Positions 1-7,092 of a stretch of 14,547 bases of DNA are shown piece after piece (the first letter of the stretch is position 1; every line of letters begins with the position of its first letter). Both the position numbers and the translations under genes were made by a program. The stretch comes from Acidobacteriota bacterium. Its GTDB lineage: Bacteria; Acidobacteriota; Terriglobia; Terriglobales; Acidobacteriaceae. Below the pieces are notes generated by a model, which was given only the letters and a program-made list of their open reading frames with translations, did no database searches and was not told where the DNA came from. The stretch lies in contig JAJZFR010000105.1 of NCBI GenBank assembly GCA_021805265.1, forward strand, positions 1-14,547, given 5' to 3'.

Positions 1-581
1 GGATTGCCCGCCGGATAGTTCCCGGCCGCGCCAGGCTCGCCCGCCTGACCATAGCCGCCTGGTGCCGGCTCGTTGTTCGCGGCCGCTGGATCAGTAGCCG
101 GAGATTCCGCGCCCGTCTGTACGTTTCCCTGCGCCTGCTGCGGATTGCCCACCGTCAGGTTGTTCACCACCTTGGTGACTCCGGGAACCTTCGCGGAAAG
201 CGAATCGGCAAGCTCACGATTGGCCGCATTCGACGAGATGCCCGACAGCGTCACCACTCCCTGCACGGTCGAGGCGGTGATCCAGTCCGGCTTCAACTGG
301 TCGGCCCCGTCCAGAGCATGCACCACGTCCATTTCGATCTGCCCATCGGTGCGCTGCCCACTCGCCGTTGCAGCGGGCGTCGCGGTTCCGGTCTGCGGCG
401 CAGCCTGAGCAAAAACTACCGATGCCAAGCCCAGAACCAGGCCCAGAACCAGGCACGGAACCAAGCCCAGAACCAGGCCCGGACAACCCACGGCCAGATA
501 CTTCCCACTCCGTCGGCGCTCGAATCGATGCCCGGTGTTCGTCCCAGAAAGAACGCTTTCCATCCAACGGTTTTGTTTCAT
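1..581 (-). CDS. Exported BON-domain protein, 3'-truncated by the window edge
   Basis: The frame stays open from ATG at 581 to base 1, giving 193 residues with no stop, so the C-terminus lies outside the window. Residues 1-29 are a long basic n-region (RRR at 22-24). Residues 30-56 form a hydrophobic segment built of repeated GLVL units. The likely signal peptidase site follows VFA at 56-58. Residues 78-148 resemble a BON domain: an amphipathic start (DGQIEMDVVHAL), a tryptophan near 100, then VQGVVTLSG and VPGVTKVVNNLTV. BON domains are found in periplasmic proteins such as OsmY and are thought to bind membranes or ligands. From 150 on the sequence is low-complexity, rich in Gly, Pro, Ala and Asn. 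The exact role is unknown. A purine-rich GGAGACAGAGAG stretch lies just before the ATG. The gene follows gltB in the same direction after 191 bp but probably has its own promoter. I am confident of the coding frame, less so of the exact start (Met7 is an alternative). Confidence 0.8.
   Translation of the reverse strand, partial: MKQNRWMESVLSGTNTGHRFERRRSGKYLAVGCPGLVLGLVPCLVLGLVLGLASVVFAQAAPQTGTATPAATASGQRTDGQIEMDVVHALDGADQLKPDWITASTVQGVVTLSGISSNAANRELADSLSAKVPGVTKVVNNLTVGNPQQAQGNVQTGAESPATDPAAANNEPAPGGYGQAGEPGAAGNYPAGN
426..479 (-). repeat. 12-bp imperfect tandem repeat (about 4.5 copies) inside the signal-peptide coding region
   Basis: Read on the minus strand, the unit GGCCTGGTTCTG is repeated about four and a half times: copies 1 and 4 are identical, copies 2 and 3 carry substitutions, and the last is partial (GGCTTG). 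The unit is four codons, so gain or loss of copies keeps the frame. It encodes GLVL-GLVP-CLVL-GLVL-GL, the hydrophobic core of the signal peptide of the BON-domain protein. Confidence 0.9.
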
Positions 582-673
582 CTCTCTGTCTCCGGCTCTC
601 GTCTTCAAAAATAGCGGGAAACACGCCTCATCCGGAACTGACCGTCCTCCGAGGGAGTTTTATCCGCAGTGGG

Positions 674-702
674 TTAGACACCGGAATCGCGCCGGAAGTT
701 AC
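674..702 (-). promoter_or_regulatory. Candidate ECF-sigma (RpoE-like) promoter for the BON-domain gene
   Basis: On the minus strand GTAACTT (702-696) is followed after 16 bp by GTCTAA (679-674). This resembles the sigma-E/ECF pattern of an AAC-containing -35 element and a GTC-containing -10 element. Transcription would start near 667, leaving a leader of about 85 nt before the ATG at 581. A periplasmic BON protein would fit envelope-stress control. The call rests on motif similarity only. I saw no convincing sigma-70 promoter in the same gap. Confidence 0.35.
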
Positions 703-708
703 GCCGAT

Positions 709-732
709 CAGAGAGAAATACAGAGAGAAATG
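709..732. repeat. Two tandem 12-bp copies in the gltB-BON intergenic region
   Basis: CAGAGAGAAATA (709-720) is followed directly by CAGAGAGAAATG (721-732), matching at 11 of 12 positions. It lies between the gltB stop and the candidate ECF promoter. No function is evident; it could be a regulator site or a simple duplication. The rest of 582-772 holds no gene and no clear terminator hairpin. Confidence 0.7.
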
Positions 733-772
733 CACCCGGAAGACGGGCAGCTCGGGAAATTCATGCCTCTTC

Positions 773-3700
773 TTACCCCTTCGGCGTCACCCGAATCAGG
801 TTCCTGGCCAGCCGCTCCCACTGCGTCAGCAGCACACGGCCACAGGCGCTCTCCGTCTTCGCCACGTGCAGCTCGACCAGCTCATGGATCGACCGCTGCG
901 CCGTGAAGTCGAGATCGTTGAACCGCTCGGCAACCAGATAATCCCTGTGGAACATGCCCTGCTCGATGAAGGCGGCCTTGTCGTCGTAGATCCACGCCAG
1001 CCCGCCCGTCATGCCCGCGCCAAAGTTGATCCCCGTATCGCCCAGAATCACCGCCAGCCCGCCCGTCATGTACTCGCACCCATGGTCGCCACAGCCCTCC
1101 ACAACCGCCAGCGCGCCGGAGTTGCGCACGGCAAACCGCTCGCCCGCGCGTCCCGCCGCGTAGAGCGCCCCGGAGGTCGCCCCGTAGAGCGCAACATTGC
1201 CCAGGATCACGTGCTTCGTGCTCTCCCGCGAAGCCCTTCCTACGGCTTTCAAAATCAGCTCCCCGCCGCACAATCCCTTGCCGACAAAATCGTTCGCCAG
1301 ACCTTCCAGGGTCAGCGTCATGCCCGCGACCGCAAAGGCCCCGAACGACTGCCCGGCGACCCCCTTCATTGCGAAACCGAGCTGCGCCCCGGAGGCCGTT
1401 GGATTCGCCGTCTTGAAGTGGGCAATCTGCCCGGCCAGCCGCGCGCCGACCGTGCGATCCTCGTTGGTAATGTGCGTCGCGAGCGAATACGGCTGATTGC
1501 TTTTGTAGGCTGTGAGCGCTGGCTCGACCCAGCTATCGTCAAGCGCTGGACGCTCTTCCGGACGATCATTCCGTTCGCCCATCCAGCGAATCGGCGTATC
1601 GATCTGCTGCGTCATCTGCGCCGCGCCCAGAATCGGCGCAAGGTCGAGCCTTCCGTCAAAGCGCACCTGCTCGAGCAAATCCGTCCGCCCCGTCGCCGCG
1701 GCCAGCGAAGGCAATCCCAGCGTAGCCAGAAGCTGCCGCAACTCCGTCGCCAGCTCCTCGAAGAACCGCACCACATGCTCCGGCTTCCCGCGAAACTTCG
1801 CCCGCAGCTCCGGCCTCTGCGTCGCTATCCCCGTAGGGCAGGTATTCAGGTGACACTGCCGCGCCATATCGCAGCCCAGCGCCACCAGCACCGAAGTGCC
1901 AAAGGCAAACTCGTCCGCGCCCAGCAAGGCCGCGATCAGAATGTCTCGCGCCGTGCGCAGCCCGCCATCGGTGCGCAGCCGCACACGACCGCGCAGTCCG
2001 TTGTGGATCAGCACCTGTTGCGCCTCGGCCAGCCCCAGCTCCCAGGGGTCGCCCGCATACTTGATGCTGGTCAACGGCGACGCTCCCGTGCCGCCCGAGT
2101 GGCCCGCGATCACAATGTAATCGGCATACGCCTTGGCCACGCCGGCAGCAATCGTCCCCACGCCACACTCCGACACCAGCTTCACCCCGACCGCAGCCCG
2201 TGGATTCACCCGCTTCAGGTCATAGATCAACTGCGCCAGATCCTCGATCGAGTAAATATCGTGATGCGGCGGCGGCGAAATCAACTGCATCCCCGGCTGC
2301 GCATGGCGCAATCGTGCAATCAACTCCGTCACCTTGTGGCCCGGCAACTGGCCGCCTTCGCCCGGCTTCGCCCCCTGCGCAATCTTGATCTCGATCTCTT
2401 CGGCGTGGATCAGATACTCGGCGGTTACCCCGAATCGCCCGCTCGCCACCTGTTTGATCTTGTTGTTCCTCAGCGACGGCGAACCATCGATCGGCGCATA
2501 CACCGCCGGGTCTTCCCCGCCTTCGCCGGTATTGGACCGCGCCCCCATCAGGTTCATTCCCTGCGTGATTGTCTGGTGCGCCTCGGGCGAAAGCGAGCCA
2601 AAGCTCATCGCCGAAGCGATAAAAGACTTCACCAGGCTGCCCGTTGCCTCGATCGATTCAACCGGAAGTTCAGCACCCGCAGGGCGAATCTCCAGCAGGT
2701 CGCGCAGGTTCGCCGGCTGCGGCTCCTTTGCCTGGTCGGTAAAGCTGGACCACGGCGCCAGCGCCAGCGCGGCACCCTGTTTCGTCGAGCCGACCACCGT
2801 TTGCAGCGCACGAACCGTCTGCGGCTGCCAGGCGTGCGACTCGGCCTGCTCTGCCTTGCGGAAGCGAATGAATCCGTAATCCGGCAGATCTCGGCTCGCT
2901 ACCGGGGCCTGCGCAATCGCGCTCACCAGCTCGCCAGAAGGACTCTCAGCGACAGAATCGTCCCCGGAATCGTCGCCCGAATCCTCCCGCCAGTTCGCCC
3001 GCACCAGCCGCTCCACCTCGGCAAAGCCAATCCCCGACAGCGGCGACGGCGTACCCACAAAACACTTCGCGATCACCTCGTCGGACAGCCCCAGCACATC
3101 GAAAAGATGCGCCCCGCGATAGCTGTCCACCACGCTGATGCCCATCTTCGACATCACCTTGGCCAGCCCCAGCTCCAGCGCATGCAGCGTATTCGCTTCG
3201 CCATTCCCCGGCGTCAGCGCACGCGCCGTTTCGAGCGCCAGCCACGGGCATACAGCACCCGCGCCCATCCCCATCAGCACCGCAACATGATGAATATCGC
3301 AGCAGTCCCCGGCCTCGATCGCCAGGCCTACCTCCGCGCGAACTCCCTCGCGGATCAGCCGCCGATGCACCGCCCCCACCGCCATCGCCATCGGTATCGG
3401 CAGCGCCGCGGCCGTCGCGGCGCGATCCGTCAACAACAGCACCTTCGCGCCCAGCTTCACCTGCTCGAGCGCAGCCGCAGTCAAGCCATCCAGCGCCGCT
3501 TCCAAGGTCTCCTCGGCAGAAAACAGACAATCCAGCATCTCGACCGGCAACTCCGCCGCGTGGGGATGCGCGCGATCCTTCAGCATCTGCATCTCCGCCA
3601 GCGACAGCAGCGGCGAAGCCAGCGAAAGCCCCGGCAGCGGCTCGCGCTGCTCCAGAATATGAGGCCAGGGGCCTAGCCGCGTGTGCATCTGGAGCACCAC

Positions 3701-5287
3701 CGCCTCGCGCAGCGGGTCTATCGGAGGATTGGTCACCTGCGCAAATCGCTGCCGAAAGTACGCATACACCGACCGCGGAGCGCGCGCCAGCGGTGCCAGC
3801 GGCGTATCGTCGCCCATCGACCACACCGCGTCCTTGCCCTCCGCCGACATCGGCGCAAGGATCATCCGCACCTCTTCCCGCGTATACCCGAAGCGATGCT
3901 GCAGGCGATTCAACTCCGCTGGCTCAAGCTCCGGCGTAGCCATCGCGCCCGCCACCAGCGGCGTATCCCTCTGTACCAGGTCCTGATAGCGCCCGGCAGC
4001 GTCGAAACGAGCCAGCAGGTCTTCATTCTCCAGAAACTCGTGCGTCTCGAGATCGGCCAGGATCATCTGCCCCGGTCCCAGCCGCCCCGAGTGCGTCACC
4101 CGCTCCGGGTCCATATCGATCAGCCCGGCCTCTGACCCCGCGTAGACCAGCCCGTCTTCGCTGATCGAGAAACGGCATGGCCGCAGTCCATTGCGATCCA
4201 GAATCGCACCCACCTGTCGCCCATCGGCAAAGGCCAGCGCAGCCGGACCATCCCACGGCTCCACGCAATCGCCGCTGTACCGCAGGAACGAAGAAACGTT
4301 GCCGTGATTCGCCGGCGGCACCAGCATGCGCAGCGCCTCGGCCACCGTGCGCCCGTTCTGCGAAAGCAATTCCACAATCTCATCCAGCGAGGTCGAGTCT
4401 GACCCGCCCGTCGTCAACACCGGATACAGATCGAGCGGCAGCGATGCGGCGCGCGCCTCCATCCGGCTGCGATTGCCCCAGATCGTGTTGATCTCGCCAT
4501 TGTGCGCCAGTGTGCGGCAGGGCTGCGCGCGATCCCAGCTTGGCAGCACATTCGTCGCATAACGCTGATGAAAGACCGCAAACGCCGCCGCAAACGAGGG
4601 GTCCGCAAGATCGGGATAAAACTCCGCCAGCAGCCGCCCCGCGCACAGTGCCTTGTAAAGGATCGTGCTCGACGAAATCGAAGCCACATACCCCGGCAGC
4701 CCCGAGCGCTCGAACTGCTTCCGTGCAAGATACAGACGACGATCAAAATCCACCGCGTCGTCCGCCGTTACCAGCACATGCCAGATTGCGGGCAACGTCG
4801 AGGCCGCGATCGACCCCAGCACCTGCGGACAGATCGGCACCGGACGCCACGCCAGAACCTCAGCCTGCTGCGCGCCAAGCGCCTGGTTCAATGCATCCCG
4901 CGAAGCCTCCGCATCCCCGTGCAGAAACACCACAGCAACCCCCAGCGGCTTCTCATGCGCCAGTTCGAGGCCCATGTGGCTCAACAGCAGCTCGCGCGGA
5001 ATGGCCGTCATGATGCCAACCCCATCGCTCGACTTCCCGTCCGCGGCCACCGCGCCGCGATGCTCCAGCCGCCTCAGCGCAGTCAGCGCATGCTGCAGAA
5101 TCCCATGCGACGGCTCGCCCGAAAGCTGCGCCACAAATCCAACCCCGCACGACTCCTTGTCAAACCGCGCATCCACCAGATTCGGAAACGCATAACCCCC
5201 GGAAAACCCGGCGGATTCAGGCAAACGCAGCCCTTCAGCGGCCCAACGCCGCTCAGGGTCAGAGGAAGATGTATGAAAGGAGTCCAT
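773..5287 (-). CDS. gltB: Glutamate synthase (GOGAT), large (alpha) subunit
   Basis: This 1504-residue protein has the normal length and order for bacterial GOGAT large subunits. A 46-residue propeptide precedes Cys47 (KESCGVGF), the expected N-terminal nucleophile after processing. The class II glutamine amidotransferase domain runs to about 430 (HNGEINT near 262, DRNGLRP at 364-370). A central domain spans about 470-760 (NPPIDPLRE at 520-528). The FMN-binding synthase domain spans about 840-1210 and carries the 3Fe-4S cysteines C1139-x5-C1145-x4-C1150. The C-terminal GXGXG beta-helix domain is at about 1270-1500. The enzyme forms glutamate from glutamine and 2-oxoglutarate in the cytoplasm. 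ATG 5287 is the first possible start because TAG TAA lies in frame just upstream; the AAAGG ribosome site is 14 nt away, so it is weak. An acidic repeat (EDSGDDSGDDS, 768-778) sits between the central and synthase domains. The partner gltD is not in this window. Confidence 0.97.
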   Translation of the reverse strand: MDSFHTSSSDPERRWAAEGLRLPESAGFSGGYAFPNLVDARFDKESCGVGFVAQLSGEPSHGILQHALTALRRLEHRGAVAADGKSSDGVGIMTAIPRELLLSHMGLELAHEKPLGVAVVFLHGDAEASRDALNQALGAQQAEVLAWRPVPICPQVLGSIAASTLPAIWHVLVTADDAVDFDRRLYLARKQFERSGLPGYVASISSSTILYKALCAGRLLAEFYPDLADPSFAAAFAVFHQRYATNVLPSWDRAQPCRTLAHNGEINTIWGNRSRMEARAASLPLDLYPVLTTGGSDSTSLDEIVELLSQNGRTVAEALRMLVPPANHGNVSSFLRYSGDCVEPWDGPAALAFADGRQVGAILDRNGLRPCRFSISEDGLVYAGSEAGLIDMDPERVTHSGRLGPGQMILADLETHEFLENEDLLARFDAAGRYQDLVQRDTPLVAGAMATPELEPAELNRLQHRFGYTREEVRMILAPMSAEGKDAVWSMGDDTPLAPLARAPRSVYAYFRQRFAQVTNPPIDPLREAVVLQMHTRLGPWPHILEQREPLPGLSLASPLLSLAEMQMLKDRAHPHAAELPVEMLDCLFSAEETLEAALDGLTAAALEQVKLGAKVLLLTDRAATAAALPIPMAMAVGAVHRRLIREGVRAEVGLAIEAGDCCDIHHVAVLMGMGAGAVCPWLALETARALTPGNGEANTLHALELGLAKVMSKMGISVVDSYRGAHLFDVLGLSDEVIAKCFVGTPSPLSGIGFAEVERLVRANWREDSGDDSGDDSVAESPSGELVSAIAQAPVASRDLPDYGFIRFRKAEQAESHAWQPQTVRALQTVVGSTKQGAALALAPWSSFTDQAKEPQPANLRDLLEIRPAGAELPVESIEATGSLVKSFIASAMSFGSLSPEAHQTITQGMNLMGARSNTGEGGEDPAVYAPIDGSPSLRNNKIKQVASGRFGVTAEYLIHAEEIEIKIAQGAKPGEGGQLPGHKVTELIARLRHAQPGMQLISPPPHHDIYSIEDLAQLIYDLKRVNPRAAVGVKLVSECGVGTIAAGVAKAYADYIVIAGHSGGTGASPLTSIKYAGDPWELGLAEAQQVLIHNGLRGRVRLRTDGGLRTARDILIAALLGADEFAFGTSVLVALGCDMARQCHLNTCPTGIATQRPELRAKFRGKPEHVVRFFEELATELRQLLATLGLPSLAAATGRTDLLEQVRFDGRLDLAPILGAAQMTQQIDTPIRWMGERNDRPEERPALDDSWVEPALTAYKSNQPYSLATHITNEDRTVGARLAGQIAHFKTANPTASGAQLGFAMKGVAGQSFGAFAVAGMTLTLEGLANDFVGKGLCGGELILKAVGRASRESTKHVILGNVALYGATSGALYAAGRAGERFAVRNSGALAVVEGCGDHGCEYMTGGLAVILGDTGINFGAGMTGGLAWIYDDKAAFIEQGMFHRDYLVAERFNDLDFTAQRSIHELVELHVAKTESACGRVLLTQWERLARNLIRVTPKG

Positions 5288-5430
5288 GAATTACTATACG
5301 ACCTTTACAAAACGAATTTCCAGTCCGTCGCGCAAATCACATGATGCAGGACGGCCTCCGCTGCAATCCCTCATGCGTGACCGGGGGAGGGCTGAAGGAA
5401 TAAAATCACAGTCAGAGGCGCGCTGGCCGC

Positions 5431-5448
5431 CTTGCATATTTATACAAA
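5431..5448. promoter_or_regulatory. ARG box 1 (putative ArgR operator half)
   Basis: The 18-bp site centres on TTGCATATTTATACAA. It has the ARG-box plan of two TGNAT/ATNCA half-sites around a 4-bp A/T core (TGCAT-ATTT-ATACA, against TGAAT-N4-ATTCA in E. coli). It stands out from the GC-rich surroundings. It overlaps the -35 element of the argR promoter and the -10 element of the gltB promoter. Confidence 0.75.
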
Positions 5449-5460
5449 GAGTCGTATATT
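5432..5460 (+). promoter_or_regulatory. Sigma-70-like promoter of the arg operon (towards argR)
   Basis: TTGCAT (5432-5437) and TATATT (5455-5460) are separated by exactly 17 bp. Transcription should begin near 5467, giving a leader of about 75 nt before argR. Both elements lie inside the two ARG boxes, so ArgR binding would block RNA polymerase and argR would be autoregulated. The -10 matches the consensus at 5 of 6 positions, the -35 at 3 of 6. Confidence 0.6.
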
Positions 5461-5467
5461 TATGCAA
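5439..5467 (-). promoter_or_regulatory. Sigma-70-like promoter towards gltB, overlapping the argR promoter
   Basis: On the minus strand TTGCAT (5467-5462) and TATAAA (5444-5439) are also spaced by 17 bp, mirroring the argR promoter on the same DNA. Transcription would start near 5432, leaving a leader of about 145 nt before gltB. A second weak possibility is TATAGT five bases before the gltB ATG, which would give a leaderless message; it lacks a good -35. Nothing else clear was seen in 5288-5430. Confidence 0.5.
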
Positions 5468-5468
5468 G
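5451..5468. promoter_or_regulatory. ARG box 2 (putative ArgR operator half)
   Basis: The site centres on TCGTATATTTATGCAA, with half-sites CGTAT and ATGCA around the same ATTT core as box 1. Only 2 bp separate the two 18-bp boxes. E. coli operators are known to use pairs spaced by 3 bp, or 2 bp at argR itself, as expected for binding by an ArgR hexamer. It overlaps the -10 element of the argR promoter and the -35 element of the gltB promoter. Confidence 0.72.
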
Positions 5469-5481
5469 CGCGGCGCTCAGT

Positions 5482-5553
5482 ATGAGTTCCGCGCTTTCGA
5501 TTTACACCGCCGTCAAACGGCTGCAAGGGCAACCGCAACACCATGAAAGCTGA
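5482..5553 (+). CDS. Possible 23-codon upstream ORF overlapping the argR start
   Basis: An ATG at 5482 opens 23 codons (starting MSSALSIYTAVKR) that end at TGA 5551-5553, inside the first codons of argR but in another frame. It lies about 15 nt after the predicted transcription start. It has no Shine-Dalgarno sequence and only one arginine, so it is not a classic arginine attenuator. Its translation could couple to argR, whose own ribosome site (AAGGG, 13 nt from the ATG) is weak. It may equally be chance. Confidence 0.2.
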   Translation: MSSALSIYTAVKRLQGQPQHHES

Positions 5554-6004
5554 GCGACACAACGCGATTCGAGACCTGGTCAGCACCCGCGCCATCCTCA
5601 ATCAGGACGAGCTGCGGCGCAAGCTCCGCCGACGCGGCTTCGCCGTCACCCAGGCCACGCTCTCCCGCGACATGCACGAGCTTCATCTCTTCAAGGGGCC
5701 GGATGGCTACGCGCTCGCCAATGGAAACGGCTCTGTCGCGGTCGCCGACGAAGAGGACGACAGCCCGCCTGGCGTCGCCGCCGTTCTCGACAGCTTCGGT
5801 CTGCGCTCCGAACAGGCCATGAATCAGGTGGTCATCGGCACCGTCATGGGCGGCGCGCAACCCGTGGCTGCTGCGCTCGACTACGAAGAGTGGTCCGAGG
5901 TCATCGGAACCATCGCCGGCGACGACACCGTGCTGGTCATCTGCCCCAATCCGCAGAAGGCCGCCGACGTACAAAGAAAAATCAGAAAGTTGCTGGGAGC
6001 ATGA
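5543..6004 (+). CDS. argR: Arginine repressor ArgR
   Basis: The 153-residue length fits ArgR/AhrC. The N-terminal winged helix-turn-helix (about 1-65) includes the recognition segment QATLSRDMHELHL, matching the conserved SRD-ELxL motif. An acidic linker (EEDD, about 72-75) leads to the C-terminal oligomerisation and arginine-binding domain, with GTIAGDDTVLVI and the AQPVAAALD helix. ArgR hexamers bind paired ARG boxes when arginine is plentiful. The gene is first in the operon, directly downstream of two such boxes, so it should repress itself and the arg genes. The stop overlaps the argC start as ATGA. The start fits the family N-terminus, but its ribosome site is poorly spaced. Confidence 0.95.
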   Translation: MKAERHNAIRDLVSTRAILNQDELRRKLRRRGFAVTQATLSRDMHELHLFKGPDGYALANGNGSVAVADEEDDSPPGVAAVLDSFGLRSEQAMNQVVIGTVMGGAQPVAAALDYEEWSEVIGTIAGDDTVLVICPNPQKAADVQRKIRKLLGA

Positions 6005-7092
6005 GCCACTCCACACAAAAAGCGATGCAGGCCGCCATTCAAACCGCGATCGTCGGCGTCACCGGCTACGCGGGCGCGGAGCTGCTCCGTCTGCTTGTGC
6101 ATCATCCCCGCCTCGATGGCAAGCCGCCCATCCTCGCGGGCCGCATCGAACCAGACCAGGCCTCACGCGGCGGCATTCCCCTCGGCGAGATTCATCCCTC
6201 GCTTATCGATTCCAGGGGCACGGGAAATCTCCGCCTGCGGCAGTTCGACTGGCAGTTGTTTGAAGACCTCGGCGTCGAGGTTCTCTTCCTCGCCACACCC
6301 CATGAATATTCCCGCGCAGCGGTCCCCGAGGCGCGCCGTCGCGGCATCCGCGTCATCGACCTGAGCGGCGCCTGGCGACTCGATTCCTCCGCCCATCGCG
6401 CCGTCTACGCCTTCGAGGACGAAGGCTCCACAGATGCGCTTGCCATGCAGGCCGAGGCCGTCTACGGCATGCCCGAGCTGCATCGTCATGCCATCCATCA
6501 AGCCTGCCTGATTGCCAACCCCGGCTGCTACGCAACCGCCGCCATTCTCGCGCTCAAGCCGCTCCTCGCAGCGGGCATTGTCGATCCCGCTTGCGGCATT
6601 GTCTGTGACGCAAAGAGCGGCGTCAGCGGCGCGGGCAAAGCTCCAACTGCGAAGACTCACTTCATGCATGCGGCAGACAATCTCTCTGCCTATGGCGTCT
6701 TCTCTCATCGACACACCGGAGAACTCCTCGAGCAACTCAACATCGACGAAACGGCCATCACGTTTACGCCGCACCTGCTCCCCATTCCGCGCGGCATCCT
6801 CGCCACCAGCTACGTCCGCTTTCGCGAGCCTCAGTCGCAGGCGAAGATCGATTCCATCTATCGCGAGTTCTATTTATCGAGCCCGATGGTGCGCCTCCAC
6901 AACCACCATCTGCCTCAGATTCAACATTCGGTCAGGACCAGCTACTGCGACATCGGCGCTCAGGTTGCGTCGGACGGCCATCGCGCCGTCCTCGTCAGTT
7001 GCCTCGACAATCTCCTCAAAGGCGCTGCCGGTCAGGCAGTGCAAAACCTCAACGTCATGATGGGATGGGCTGAAGCGGAGGGCCTGGAATGA
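6001..7092 (+). CDS. argC: N-acetyl-gamma-glutamyl-phosphate reductase
   Basis: The 363-residue product reduces N-acetylglutamyl phosphate to the semialdehyde with NADPH, the third step of arginine synthesis. The nucleotide-binding loop GVTGYAG is at 19-25. The catalytic cysteine is Cys176 in ANPGCYATAA. SGVSGAGK (206-213) and the HRHTGE motif (236-241), which holds the expected catalytic histidine, follow. The start at 6001 overlaps the argR stop as ATGA; Met9 (6025) is a less likely start with no ribosome site. The length, slightly above the usual 340-350, comes partly from the short N-terminal extension before the Rossmann strand. Confidence 0.97.
   Translation: MSHSTQKAMQAAIQTAIVGVTGYAGAELLRLLVHHPRLDGKPPILAGRIEPDQASRGGIPLGEIHPSLIDSRGTGNLRLRQFDWQLFEDLGVEVLFLATPHEYSRAAVPEARRRGIRVIDLSGAWRLDSSAHRAVYAFEDEGSTDALAMQAEAVYGMPELHRHAIHQACLIANPGCYATAAILALKPLLAAGIVDPACGIVCDAKSGVSGAGKAPTAKTHFMHAADNLSAYGVFSHRHTGELLEQLNIDETAITFTPHLLPIPRGILATSYVRFREPQSQAKIDSIYREFYLSSPMVRLHNHHLPQIQHSVRTSYCDIGAQVASDGHRAVLVSCLDNLLKGAAGQAVQNLNVMMGWAEAEGLE

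Noticed and set aside
368..490. PEPG-type collagen-like repeats on the plus strand
   Set aside because: They are the reverse reading of the 12-bp repeat that encodes the GLVL signal-peptide core of the BON protein.
368..3676. A 1102-codon open frame on the plus strand opposite gltB
   Set aside because: Its translation is rich in Arg, Gln, His and Pro with no recognisable fold, as expected for the antisense of a GC-rich gene; gltB on the other strand has full family motifs.
5290..5297. TATAGT just before the gltB ATG as a leaderless promoter
   Set aside because: No convincing -35 element, and the overlapping ARG-box promoter is better; kept only as a note.
4502..5344. A 280-codon plus-strand frame opposite the gltB 5' end
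   Set aside because: Arg/Gln-rich antisense composition and no ribosome site; gltB explains the region.
5338..5379. Imperfect hairpin in the gltB leader (CATGA/TCATG and GCAG/CTGC arms)
   Set aside because: Short arms with a 6-nt bulge and no match to a known riboswitch; could be chance.
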